From: Haplomitrium mnioides
Taxonomy: Eukaryota > Marchantiophyta > Haplomitriopsida > Calobryales
Length of the DNA: 30,431 nt
NCBI GenBank assembly: GCA_049999725.1
Contig: JBNGIS010035974.1
Coordinates: forward strand, 35,680 to 66,110
Reading direction: 5' to 3'
The notes under the pieces were generated by a model. The model ran no database searches. It was not told the origin of the DNA and worked only from the letters and a program-made list of their open reading frames with translations. Every line of letters starts with the position of its first letter. Position 1 is the stretch's first letter. The position numbers were made by a program, and so were the translations under genes. Positions 1 through 11,142 of this stretch are shown piece by piece.

Positions 1-40
<40 letters not shown>
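1..40. repeat. AT dinucleotide microsatellite
   Basis: Twenty uninterrupted AT units open the window; the array may continue upstream of it. No other feature touches it. Confidence 0.98.
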
Positions 41-45
<5 letters not shown>

Positions 46-925
46 CAAACTTATATCCGCATTCGACATTGAGAATCTTGAAGTAAAGAGATAAGTAGCA
101 AGAAACAGAGTGATTTAGAGGCTTCAACACATGCCAATTATTCAAAATAATATTCTGCTTTCTTTTATTGTTGTGTTGTTTCATGCACACTTTACAACAT
201 ATAGACAAAAGCAGGTGTCTATATCCCTGACAAAAGTGTGGGATTTCATGATAAGACATAGTCTTTCTCTTGGGCTTCTTGTTGTTGTACTCAGTTTTCA
301 GTTGTAGATTAAACAAGAATAAAGTCATATTAGCAATACTGAGTTTGCAATAAAGGGAAGAACAACAAACCTGTATGGAAGCAAGCCAAGAAATCACACA
401 ACAAGCAGAAAGAAAACACAAAAGCATATATTTTTCATTCTTTGTTATTAACTAACTTCAATTCAAAGCATTCACAAGGGTGATCATACATGAAATATAG
501 ACTATGAGTCTCATTGATCTTTTAATTTGAAAATGCAATATGTACCCTTGTAAATCTGAATTCTGTGATCATGAATGCAATAGATATTTGAATTTCTAAT
601 CATTGACATTACTAAGGACAATATACCAAGTACCTACCTTGAAGATGAATGCTAGGGTTGATTGGACAAAATGAATCTTTGATTTACAGAACACCTCATA
701 CTAAGAAGGAGAATGATAGCAAATCCTATATGAGATGTGTAATCTGGAATGAGACAAATTGCTCCTATTGAGCATCTGAATGTGCACATTGCCCACATCT
801 CAACCTATTGAGACATATTTCTCTATATTTGCACATAATAGATGCACTTTCTACAAAAGAACCAACTATACAAGTGGAAGGCAATCTTCTAGAAGGGAAA
901 GATTTCCTACTACATGCAAAGAACA
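41..925. other. AT-rich stretch without recognisable gene
   Basis: I see no convincing coding, RNA or repeat feature here. Short open frames overlap on both strands near 765-1085, and only the 3' end of the + strand frame becomes recognisable, as copia reverse transcriptase after about 930. The stretch may hold decayed upstream parts of that element, but nothing in the translation proves it. Confidence 0.5.
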
Positions 926-929
926 AGCA

Positions 930-1770
930 GTTTCCACACCTTTGGACACCCACGTGATTGGTTATCAATGGATATTTTTTATAAAGCATTATGCTAAAGG
1001 AAAAATTGCCAAATATAAGGCATGGGTTGTAGCCATGGGCTATACACAGATACCCGAGAGAGACTTTCATCTCTTTATGCCCTAGTTATGGATGATATTC
1101 CATACCAGTATCTAGTTGGCTTTTCTCTAAGACATGACCTCATGATACATGTATGGGATATTAGATACCCAGATTTATATGAGAGCACCCTCATGAGATA
1201 TCTAGTATATTTGAGGGGAGCATGTCTCCAAGGAGAAACCTCACAGCTATTTATCTACTTCCACACACCATACCACTATGAGGCCCAATGGAGTGAGTAA
1301 TAGGTATGGACCTATAGTACCTTCGATGAAGACACCATAGATTAGGCCTTTATCCCCTCATGTACATCAATATATGCCTATGGCAAAGGATGGATATGTA
1401 GTCTAGATCATATGATCTATATATATGGAATTAAGTAAAGAAGTAGCATATGGAATAAGAGATTTCAGGAAGAGATGTTAGCTATGGGTTTTCACCATGA
1501 AGATATAACATCTAATTTGTTTGTTACACATGTTGACAAAGACTTTGTCATCGTTGCAATATATGTTGATGAGATTGAGGAGAATGATTGATTATGCTAA
1601 GCCACAATGTGATTTACTTTGTATATCTGACCCTATTGTGTTGTATGAGGATAACTTGGCATGCATTCAGCAAGAAGATACAATATTTATATAGGTTATC
1701 TCTAGCAAAGATGACAGAGTCAATGTATTCACCAACACATCTATCTATTCATTGGTTTATAGCACTTATT
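930..1770 (+). pseudogene. Ty1/copia reverse transcriptase and RNase H relic
   Basis: This is a decayed fragment of a Ty1/copia pol gene, whose product would copy element RNA into DNA. At 930-1075 the + strand reads a frame with VIGYQWIF, KIAKYKAW and AMGYTQI, matching the start of the copia RT domain (VIG-x-KWVF, RYKARLVAKGYTQ). A frameshift near 1075 moves the next block (YALV, then HDLMIHVWDI) to another frame. At about 1423-1590 a third block has YGIK, a stop, WNKRFQEEMLAMGF and then AIYVDE, the position of the catalytic YVDD, with the last Asp changed to Glu. At 1635-1770 LYEDNLACI matches the copia RNase H block, followed by a stop. Integrase, protease and gag were not found upstream. 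Several stops and frameshifts make it non-functional. Confidence 0.8.
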
Positions 1771-1792
1771 GCGATTATTATCAATGACATGA

Positions 1793-1814
1793 TTTATTAT
1801 TATTATTATTATTC
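1793..1814. repeat. TTA trinucleotide microsatellite
   Basis: About seven tandem TTA units lie just downstream of the copia RNase H relic. It is a simple sequence repeat with no evident function. Confidence 0.85.
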
Positions 1815-2138
1815 TCCTATAAGATGATCTTTTATCATTGTACATCTCTTCACATTCTATGGTTTATTATTATAATCTCTTTACATTTATTTTCTTACTT
1901 GATCTACTATGAGTATATGTTTTATTTCATATCCTATGATTTCTTATCATTCTATCACTATTTTATAATATTCTTATTGCTATTTTAGTGGTTTCTACTT
2001 ATATGCCCTCGTAGGAGCATGAGAGGGTTTTAATGAAGCAACACCGATCTCTTTCATTAGATACTAGGAACTTTTGTTGGAGTTTCTTTTCTAGATGGTT
2101 ACTTGTGCGTGTGTTTACAATGTTCTCCATGTTATAAC

Positions 2139-2149
2139 CAAGGGGGAGT
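2139..2149 (+). other. Polypurine tract of the copia element
   Basis: CAAGGGGGAG is the form typical of plant copia polypurine tracts, the plus-strand DNA priming site directly before the 3' LTR. It lies about 370 bp after the RNase H relic on the same strand and is followed at once by TGTCAG, a plausible LTR start. Position and sequence both fit. Confidence 0.6.
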
Positions 2150-2500
2150 TGTCAGCTGGGTTTGAAGGTACTTCATGCAAAAATTTTCAAAAAGGGCTTC
2201 CAATGAACGTCAAAAGGACTCTAGACATGCTTAGGAGTAAGGAAAAATAAAAGGATCGAAATAAAAATATAAAAAGTAATAAAACTAACCTATTTGTCGG
2301 AGGCCAAGCCAAGCTCACTAACCCTGTATCTACCTAACTATCTAACTCGGAGGACATCATGCTCTAGAGAAGGGTAAGCCCTGAACTAGGTCTGTCCAGG
2401 GGCAGGAAGTGGATATGCGGTGGCCTTACACCCCTCTAGGGGGGCTGCTTCTCAAAAGGAAGAGAGAGGCGTAGGCTTATATACATTGACAGAGAATGGC
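2150..2500 (+). repeat. LTR-like sequence, copy A (3' LTR of the copia relic?)
   Basis: It starts with TGTCAG directly after the polypurine tract and contains a likely TATA box (TTATATAC at about 2478-2485). About 2245-2500 is diverged from, but clearly related to, 14040-14275. Shared blocks in the same order are an A/T-rich run, GTCGGAGGC against GTCGAAGGC, ACTAGGTCTGTCCA against ACTAGGTTTGTCCA, a GGATATG block, and the TATA segment followed by AATGAC or ATTGAC. Two copies sharing one block order mark a dispersed repeat family, and the TATA box points to an LTR promoter. The right border is not defined. Confidence 0.55.
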
Positions 2501-3727
2501 GTTCGACGAGCAATCAGCTATGTGGCGAGGGAGATATAGATCGGGTGCAGGCTGACAAAGAGATCGAATTGCGGGGACTTTGAAGCACATAAATCAGAAG
2601 TTGAAGGGGGGATTTTTCCAAGGAATTCGATCGCGGGAATTGAGGGCAAGAATTGTGAGAGGGGAGAATCGGATGTAAGGCTTGCTCTGTGGGTTGAATT
2701 TGTTGGCGTTTGGAAACAACATCTTGCTAGCGTATCTGGTGGTGAGATGAAGTTCAAAGGATTATGCTTAAGTTGGAGACGCATCGTGGTTTTAATGTAA
2801 TGAGGAGCTGTGACAAAATTAAGTGAGAGCGTGAAGAATATCGAGGAGAATTGGGATTTGAATATAAGAGTGAATATCGTGACGGAGTGAAGAAGCCATG
2901 ATGTGATGAGGAAATATGTTGCGCTGTAGACTCCAGCTGTGAAGAAACGCCTCTATGAGGAATAGAGGGCCCTACGATGAAGAGAGCGGATGAAGGATGC
3001 TACGTGCGAAATCGAGTGAGGCAGTGCTGCGTCTTGTTTGGGAATTGAGCGAAGACAAAGAAGGTTACCTGATCTAAAACGAAGGCTGCAGATTGTGTTG
3101 AAGAGATGATGAATGATCGAGCTGTTTGGGAAGAAGAATCCTTGTTGCGCGATCAAATGGAGAGGAGCTACAGCGAATGATTGACTCGTGGATTGGTTTG
3201 AAAGGAAGAAAATGAAGAATCAAATGAGAATGAGCGAAAAGACGAACGATTGGATTGAAGAACAAGTGATTTGCGAAGAGTCGAGGTTCGATGTCTGTGG
3301 TGTCCGATCCAAAGAATGGAGCGGAAACCAGCCTTCCTAAGTGGGGAGCCCACTTAAGGTGGTTCCGATTCATCTTCTGATGTGGAGAGGACCAGTTAAG
3401 AGGGTTCTGTTTGAACTTACAAAGTGGGGAGGTCACCTAAAAGGAATCTGAGGGGACGATAGAGGGAAGTTGCCGGAAAGGTGACATGTCAAAGATTCGG
3501 ATGAGAGGAAGGTGATTTTGAAAGTTCGAATCGGACGTTTTTCAAAAAAGTTCAAAATGGATCTGCAGAGTCTATTGTTCTTACATCAAACTTTTCCACG
3601 CCTTAGTGAAGAGAAGGAGCCTCTAAGGGTTCCTATATCAAGGGAATTATCGAGAAGGAAGAGTCTGATATAGAGAAGAAGAGGAATCCGAAATGAAGAT
3701 AAGACAATGTTTCACTTGAAGAACAAG
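2501..3727. other. Non-coding, purine-rich stretch
   Basis: No gene is recognisable. Minus-strand open frames up to 120 codons occur (for example 3074-3436), but they have low-complexity composition and overlap each other in different frames, so I treat them as chance. From about 3338 to 3445 there is a module containing GTGGGGAGCCCACTTAA and TGATGTGGAGAG that recurs at 3966-4070, inside the neighbouring minisatellite. Confidence 0.5.
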
Positions 3728-4379
3728 GCACCGAAATAGTGACCTATCGACGGTTTGGCTAGAAAGGGAAAGAGGTGCTGAAACAACCACTTATCAATGA
3801 TCTATTAGAGGAAGAACAAGGGATGCCGAAAGGGCGATCAATCGGTGGTCCGGCCAGAGGAGGGACAGAAGGTGTTAAAACAGTGATATGTCGAAGGTCC
3901 GGTTAGAAGAGGTACAAAGATGTCGAAAGAGTGATAAATTGACAGTCCGGCCAGAGAAGGAACAAGGGGAGCCCACTTAAAGAGGTTCTGATTCACCTTA
4001 TGATGTGGAGAACCCCACTTAACAGGGATCTGATTGACCTCCTTAAGTGGAGAGCCCACTTTACAATGATCCGTTGGGGGAAGAACAAGGGGGCCTAAAC
4101 AAGGATATAGCATAGATCCGTTATAAGAAGAAAGAGTGCTGAAACAACAATTTATCAACGGTCCAAAGAGAAGCAAGTAGCGTTGAAACGATGATCTATC
4201 AAAGGTTCAACAAGAAGAATCAAGAAGGGATCAGCAGAAAGGATGACGAATCACAGATCCGACCATAAGAGAACCAAAGATGCCAAAGAGGCAATCTAGC
4301 GCAGATTTGACATAGGAGGAAGCGGGGCCAAAAAGAGGATCTATCACCGATCCAACGGGGGAAAAAACGGAGGTCTTTT
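3728..4379. repeat. Degenerate minisatellite, about 48-bp unit
   Basis: Tandem units begin near 3728, 3775, 3823, 3872 and 3920, so the period is 47-49 bp. Each follows the pattern TGCCGAAA, then GTGAT, ATCGA-GGTCCGG, AGAAGA and ACAAGG, with many substitutions. The array is interrupted at about 3966-4070 by a module containing GGAGCCCACTTAA that also occurs at 3338-3445. It then resumes for about six more diverged units up to 4379. I count roughly eleven or twelve units by eye. The unit is a multiple of three, but no frame stays open across it. Confidence 0.75.
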
Positions 4380-4554
4380 GTAGTTCTTATTCAAAGAGAC
4401 AAGGCGTTGCAGATGACGTGGCAACTGCAGAAGGACACGAGGAAGTCAGCTGGTGAATAGGCGGTCAGCGGACGGTTGCGGAGCGGCGTCGGACAACGCT
4501 ACAACAAATTACGTGGCGCCCTCAACGAAACTCCGGAGAATCAGCGGGGATCTT

Positions 4555-4710
4555 AGAGATTCCACGAGAATCTTAGAGATTCTGCAAGAATCTTGGACCT
4601 TTGCCGAAACGTTGCACTTTGAAGGAGCCCGTAGGATTCTTCGGAGTGTCCGCGGACTTGCGCGGAAATGTGGTGCTTCAAGGGAGCCCGTAGAACTCTT
4701 CGGATCGATA
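4555..4710. repeat. Short nested direct repeats
   Basis: GAATCTTAGAGATTC-like words occur in tandem (about 4550-4605). The block GGAGCCCGTAG-A-TCTTCGGA occurs twice (about 4624 and 4683). This GC-richer patch stands out from its AT-rich surroundings and leads into the 59-bp tandem repeat. Confidence 0.6.
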
Positions 4711-4731
4711 GTCAACTTCGGAACGAACCTC

Positions 4732-4905
4732 GGAATTCACATTAGATCTGCGCCGAGCTTTGTCGCCTTACAAAATTAAGCCAAGCCTTTGGAATTAACA
4801 TCAGATCTGCGCCAAGCTTCATCACCTTGCAGAATTAAGCTGAACCTTGGAGTTTGCATTCTACGCTCTACACCAAACCTTTGCGAATCTACGCCAAACT
4901 TCCAC
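4732..4905. repeat. 59-bp tandem repeat, about three units
   Basis: Units start near 4732, 4791 and 4849 (period 58-59 bp). The first two share GGAATT-ACAT-AGATCTGCGCC, then AGCTT, CACCTT or CGCCTT, and AATTAAGC. The third is more diverged (GGAGTTTGCATTCTACGC). Open frames over this region are short and overlap on both strands, so no protein is called. Confidence 0.75.
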
Positions 4906-6633
4906 CGATCAACATCCAAAACCAGCGACAATCCAAATCGCAAAGAGGGGAAAAAACAAAAGGTAGGAGAAAATTTGCGTGGGAGGATATAGGGGACCTC
5001 ACTTTGATGTTACAAGAACGGATAATTTTATGCAGAGAAAGCAGCGGGATATGGAGGAGAGAATTCTGGTGAGACCTTTGGTGAGGTGGGTGTACTCGTG
5101 AGGGAAGGCCATCACAGGGTGAAGGTGGACTGAGGAGGTGTTGGGAATCGTTGAGCAAGAGGCTCTAGAGGCTCAAACTACTCAAGTGGACTCACATTTG
5201 AAGGCAGACCAACATTTGGAGGTGGACCAACACTTAGAGGAGAGGAGGATTCTTTCAGTTTGTATTTCGTGAGGGGCAGCCAAGGGGGGTCATGGTGTTG
5301 TCTTAGCTTTGGATTGTGCAGGAGATCAGTCCTAGAAGCATTAGGAGAGTGCTGCTGGTGTTACAATCTTGTGGAGAAGGGAGAGGAGTGGCCATGTTAG
5401 TGCCTCGCACTACGGGGAAGATCTAGCCAATTCTCAGGTAGAGTGGGTGATCGAACAGTTGAGAGGGCTGTCTTCTAGAGGTGGAAGTTAAATAAGACAT
5501 CTTTCTAGCTTGAGGAAGTAAATTCAAGGCTTCTCGCGAGGGAAGTTAAGAAACTATCTGGACAGTGTGTGTGAGTGGGGATAGAGTAGTAGGGAGAATA
5601 CTGTTTGTGGTGTTGTTGTGTTTGCAGAGTGATGTTAGGAGAGTTAGTAAGAGAGGAAGCTAGTTCTGCACATATCTAGGAGAGCTAAAAGGTGGAGTTC
5701 CATGCTTGGGTTATAATTTCTATTCTGTAGAGGGGTTGAATCAGATAGCTCTGCTGGGTTAAGGTGATGGAATAGCTAGCCCTGGTGACAGTCCAGTGAT
5801 GGTAGGAGTGATTAGCTTTAGTTGTGTTAGAATGCAACATGTAGAAAAATGCTGGAAGTTCATTCCTATGTAATAATTCCATACACTTCTGAACATAGGA
5901 GGTGACATTGAATATCTACAATCCAGATCTATATCAAGCATAGTATTGGTGAGTACCCCAAAATCATTTGAGTTGTGGTTGCTCTGTGTGTGGTGGGAAG
6001 GAATGCAGACCTGACTGATGTTTCGGTAGGTTGAGAGTAGTGTGGAAAGGCAAGGTGAGAAGTTCAGGATTGTTAAGACTTGAATTCACTAATGAAGGTG
6101 TTGGGGCCGTCTTATTAAAGAGCTAGGTTAGTCTTTGTCCCCACTTTCCTCTAAAATAGCATCAATTGGAGGTTAAGGAAGGAGGAAGGGGCGTGACAAG
6201 AGTGTTAAAGCATGATTAGTACAAGTATGAATAGCACTAGAGTTATTTATCCTAATCTATAACTAAAGCATATGGCTGGGCAGTCAACATTGCTGTAATG
6301 ATAATATGATATAATATATGAGATGAGAGGAGAGAGGTAATGGTGAGAACAATTGAGAAGCACATACCTTGATTGTGTAATTGAATGAATGTTTCTTTTT
6401 TAACAAAAATTAGCTATGTTTTTCATCATTGATTTAAGAGGAGGTTAAAGCCGTTGCGCTAGGTTGGTGTGAAACCAATTTTGCCTATTGATCTTCTATG
6501 AGAAGTGTAGATAGGGTTTTTTATATTTCTATTGTTCAAGGCTAAGTACTTCAAATTGATTTTCAAAAAAGGAGGCAGCGAATACACTGAAATATAATAT
6601 GCTATATCTCTTTCTAAATTACAATTTGGTAGA
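4906..6633. other. No recognisable gene
   Basis: Purine-rich sequence on the + strand with no frame longer than about 90 codons and no domain I recognise. Words such as GGAGGTGGACCAACA recur locally near 5180-5240. It may be decayed LTR or untranslated sequence of neighbouring elements, but nothing demonstrates this. Confidence 0.45.
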
Positions 6634-8640
6634 TTGAAGAAGGCAGAAGTTGAGTCAAGTCAAAGAATTCTTGCAATGTTTAATGAAGGCAAAGACAACA
6701 TTAACGACGTTGAAGAATGTCTCTTTCCTACGAAAAAGAAAGGGAGAATCAATAAAATAAGCTGTATGAAGTTGAAGAATGAAATAAGAAGACAACATAA
6801 AACCAAACTTCAACTAAAAAGAGCTTTGCGAATATGAGGGGAGGATAGACCAATGAAGAGACTCAAAGAAGGAACCAATTTTGTAGTTCAGCAACTCAAA
6901 AAATGCTCTCACAAATTTGCACTATGCAAAAAAAGGCAAGAGACATGGGAAGAAGGAATTGAAAGGATGCAAAACAGAGGCTCAAAATCTGCTCAATTAA
7001 ATAGCCTATGCAAGATGATGTTTCTAATTGAAAGAGATATGCAATGCATTGAAGAAAAGAACATAGAACTGTGCTTGAAGTAAGGAAGAATCAAGCTCAA
7101 AAGAAGGAATGAAGAACTATGCTCGAAGTGAGGAGAAAAGAGAAAATAATGATCGATAGCAAAATTCTCACAAATATCAAGAAAGGAAGAATAAATCAAA
7201 GAATGGAACATGGCAGATAGTAGTAGAAAATGAAGGCTTGATTGAAAAGAGCTCTAGAAACTTGTGTGGGAGGTAGAAAGGGAAAGAATGTTTGTGTCCT
7301 ACAAAAAGGAAAGGGAAAATCAATCAAATAAGTTGTATAAAGTGACTCAAACCTGCCAGACATGAAACTCAAACTTGCATTCTACAAAAAAGAAGAAGGG
7401 AGAAACTCAAAGAAGAAATCAAAGTTCAAACTTGCAATTGTTTGAATAAAAGGCAGCAAATATGAGTGTCTTGCAAAAGAGAGGCAAAAGAAGAAATCTA
7501 GAGCCAAAAGTTTAGGCTGTTCTGTAGGCACGAGACAAATTTGAAATGCAGCAAAGAATTTAGATGATGATGAGAAAAACATTGATGAAGGTCAAAGCAA
7601 AAAACGAATGATAACAAATGCTCGAATGAGTAGCAAGAACAAAAAGAATAATGCTCATACAAAAGTGACTCAAAGAGGCTCTAAGAAATCAACTCATGTA
7701 GAAAGAGCTCTTACGACCTGCGTCGGAAAAAAAACCAAAAATATGCTTCAACTTGCATATGCTTATGCTATACAAAACTGCATGGAAAGAAGGAACCCAA
7801 AATGTTTGCTACTCAAAATGAGCTCAAATTTTGCTCTATAGAGAGTAGCTCAAACCAAAACATGTGTCATAAAGCTGAAGTAGTTCGAAACAGAAAACAA
7901 ATGCTTGAAGCCATAGTAGAAAACAAAAATAATGCTCATATAAAGGTCACTCGCATAGATGCTTGATGACGGATGCAAAAACCAAATCTGATAAGGAACG
8001 TGCCTGTTGAGATTTGCAAAAAAAAATTAGACATGATAGAAAGAGATCTAATATAAGTCAAAGCAAAAAACTGGCAAAAAATTGATGTAGATGATGCAGC
8101 TAAAAGAAATCTGTGAGCCCACATGGGAAGAGTTTAAAAGAGCTATCCAACTTGCAAAATAAAAAATCGACATAACATGAATCATGAGAAGCTCAAAATC
8201 CACTTGATAAAAAGCTTTTTGAGCTCAAAATCTGCTCAAAGTCTACTTGATAAGGAACTTGCCTATTGAGATATACTGCAGCTCACACAAAGTTGACTCA
8301 AAGTGTCAGCCAGTGTTTTGTGGGCTTAACAATTTTCAAGAGTTTAGAGGAGGCAAAGCATATTAATTGATTGCAAAAAACAGGTCATGAGGAGTTCAAG
8401 AGCACACACTCAACAAAACTGGAGCATAAAGAGAGGATATATGGAAAGAGAGCAAGGGAAGTTGATTCAAACCATGGAGGACAAATGAAAATGGAGAACA
8501 ACAAGGCATGGGACAAGGGCAAAGAAAAAAAAAAGATAGAGGGTAATGGAAAGTTAGAGAATGGAGCAAAAAAGGGGTACAACAAAAAATTGAGGAGGAT
8601 CAGAACTCTTGCAACAAATTGGAAACTTTTGCAATAGAGG
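6634..8640 (+). repeat. A-rich region built of diverged repeat modules
   Basis: This stretch is rich in A and in CTCAAA words and consists of related modules. The block CCTACGAAAAAGAAAGGGAG followed by AATCAAT and AAATAAG at 6725-6775 recurs at about 7295-7345. AGAGCTCT with flanking A-rich words recurs near 7245 and 7700. TGATAAGGAAC-TGCCT-TTGAGAT recurs near 7988, 8250 and 11120. Several + strand frames of 67-88 codons (6634-6837, 6853-7083, 8371-8637) encode lysine-rich, coiled-coil-like peptides. They are short, lie in different frames and have no domain I recognise. It could be an untranslated or gag-like part of an old element; I cannot name it. Confidence 0.55.
8221..8273 (+). repeat. 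Dispersed repeat module, copy 1
   Basis: About 52 bp here (AGCTCAAAATCTGCTCAAAG, then TTGATAAGGAACTTGCC and TATTGAGA) are nearly identical to 11092-11142, in the same orientation and 2.87 kb away. It is a local direct repeat inside the A-rich modular region, and far less diverged than most modules there. Confidence 0.85.
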
Positions 8641-11091
8641 TCTTGAAATTTCTCGGACAGCTCTTCAAAAGGTAAAGATATTTTTTTGGAAAACTATCCT
8701 AACTATTCTAGCCTATCTAAGCTCAGCGGGCAGTCTGCCCAAACTTGGAGTACAAGCTGCCTTTAATTTTTGTTGATGGACAAGTTGCCCAAATTAGCCT
8801 CAAGACCCCACTTTGCTAGGCTAATGGAGGTCAAGGAGTAGATAGTACCTGGAGTGGGAGGCCAAATGAGCAAGAGAGAAATCCTTATATACTACATCCA
8901 ACTTCTAGCACTTCACTTATGGGACAAAGCGAATGCCCCTCATTCATCAACACCTTCCAAGCAGACTTTAAGGTAAGCAACATGAGTCAAGAGAGTGTTG
9001 CTTCCTTATTTCTCAACCAAATCACTTTATTCTTATCATGTTAGAAGCAAATTTGAAAACTCTATGCATCCAGCTTTGTTTCATAACAAATTATTGAGAA
9101 ATGAGGGAGCACTAGCCCCTACAAGATCTCAGTTTTTGTGGTAGAATGACCCCTTGGCACTCATATGGAAATTTGGATGATGGGACAAGCTTTATTTTTC
9201 TTGATCTTTGGCTTGTTGGAAAAAAGGCTTCAAGACAAATCCAACTCATTCAAGATCTCTTCAAATGGATTAACATCAAGGAGATAGCAAGCATTTGAAG
9301 TTTGCTCTTCCAAATTTGCCAAGCAAATTCTTCAAGAAAGAGGCGACGAGGTGTCAACCAATTGGCTCATGACACATGGAAAGCAGGCATGGGTGTGAAG
9401 GGGTCAAAAAAACCACATGGTGACATGTGGCGTAACCAAAAGAGATCTGCTTGAAAGTCGAAGTGCATTTTTTGTTGATCAAGCAGCTCTGACAAATCTG
9501 CTTATTGCTAGAGCTATAGGCCACCAAATGACACAAGAACAATCACGTTGGATTTGTGTCAATGAGGTGCTTTTAGTGATGTTATGGTTTCCTTGACATT
9601 ATGCTAGTGTAGAGACTAGTTGGTGAATTGTTGATCTGCAGCCATTAGATTGATTCTGGGATCAAAGGTAGAGATTTGAGGATGAATTCGACCCGAGGAG
9701 GGGTATAGCTCTTGTGAATGCTCACATTTGCATCATTTTCAGAGGGCTTCATCAGTTGGAGGCAGCTCTTTAAGGAGAGCTCTCAGACTAGGTCAAGAAG
9801 AGGGGAATGTTATGAGGGCTAATTATGTGCATAGGCTAGTGAGAGGAGGCGAACGTGGGAGTTATGTCCACAGATCTGGCTCATATGGTGAGGCTCAGCT
9901 GGGAAGCATGAGGCTTCTAGCTGTGCTAAGAGACATGTGCTTCAGATCTCAGGAGGCATGAGCTATGAACTTCTTCAGTCTGCCGATCCAATAGGCCACA
10001 TTGGAAGTCCAACATCATTCAACCATCTGATCAGAAGAGGGGGTCCACATTCCCCTGGTAATTGAGGAGGATGTGATTTTCAGGCTGCAAACAATTCATG
10101 GTGACTATCATTCCTGTACTTAGAGGTGTCAAGGCTGGCCTCAAGAGGAGGGCAGCTATGTGAATGCACTAAATATGGTGTGGGTACCAATGGCTGAGAG
10201 GGCCATCTCCCTGGTGAGGGAGTAAAATGTGCATGAACCATCTGGGGAGCAGAGGTAAAACTGATCTAAGCTGGGGTGTGTGAGTGTGGGGCTGGAGAGA
10301 TCAAGGATTTGTGGGTTTATGTGTTGTAGGCAGATTTTATAACTGCCATAGTGATTGTAGAAAATCAGATCTGGAGTGCAGTTTAGATCTTGCAATAAAG
10401 AGGAAGAACAGAGATTAGTGTGCATTGCATTGTGGTGGTTTTGTTGTGGCTGGTATAGGTTCAGCCCTGAATTCCATATCTGATTTCAGATCTCAAAAAA
10501 TAGGGGACACAAGTGGTGAGAGCTCAAGGAGGAGGTGGAGGCAACACTGGAGCTGGCTGTAAGTTTCAAGGTAGCTAGCAAGGCCTCCTAAAATTATTGA
10601 GGGTGAGAGTCTATCCTCCCAACACAACCAGAAGACAGATCTGGTCCCTCTCCTCTAATCTAACAAGAACAGAGTAAAGACCGGCAATCAGGGGAGAGGG
10701 AGTGTAAGGGGCTCAAGGCAGCACTCAAAGCAGGTTGGTTTGACCCAAAAAGAGGGTTCAGACCCTCCATCTAAGCCCAACACTCCTTACTTTAGAAAGG
10801 AGGGGAGCGCCGGGGGGGGGGGGCGGGGGGTGCTTGAGGTTGGTTTGGAGGAGAACAAGAGGGCTGGACCTCTGAAATCCAGATCTGAACATCAAGTACA
10901 GATCTGAAATACATAGTCTAAACCTGCTCTGAGGCTGGATTCCTCATCCTAACCCCCTCTTAAATCCAAGCATTGCCATTTCGGATCCCTCTCAACAAAA
11001 AAATATCGTTGATTAACACTCTTTCGGCTTTGGTGAGGTTGCTTGGGGGTTGTTTTGACTTAGCAATCGAGAGACTAGGTCGACACAAAGA
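8641..11091. other. No recognisable gene; separates two modular repeat regions
   Basis: No frame exceeds 90 codons and no domain is visible. A TATA-like CCTTATATACTA lies at about 8891, and AGATCTG words are frequent at 9600-10900. The same modular A-rich sequence lies on both sides (before 8640 and after 11091), so this 2.4 kb may be an insertion. I find no terminal repeats or target duplication to prove it. Confidence 0.4.
10812..10830 (+). other. Long G run, possible G-quadruplex
   Basis: Twelve G, one C and six G in a row stand out from the AT-rich surroundings. Such a run can in principle fold into a quadruplex, and it is prone to length error in sequencing. Confidence 0.6.
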
Positions 11092-11142
11092 AGCTCAAAA
11101 TCTGCTCAAAGTGTGCTTGATAAGGAACTTGCCTATTGAGAA
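11092..11142 (+). repeat. Dispersed repeat module, copy 2
   Basis: Nearly identical to 8221-8273 in the same orientation. It is followed by more sequence of the same style: GGTGACTCAAATCAATGC then TTGATGAC at about 11281 resembles CACTCGCATAGATGCTTGATGAC at about 7947. The modular region therefore continues here. Confidence 0.85.

Noticed and set aside
2518-3436. Overlapping minus-strand frames of 61-120 codons as genes
   Set aside because: They overlap in different frames, have low-complexity Ser/Pro/Phe-rich composition and no recognisable motif. They are reverse readings of purine-rich repeats.
8650-8910. Third copy of the LTR-like family
   Set aside because: It has a TATA-like CCTTATATAC preceded by GAGAGAAAT, as in copies A and B, but the other shared blocks are not in order. 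Too weak to call.
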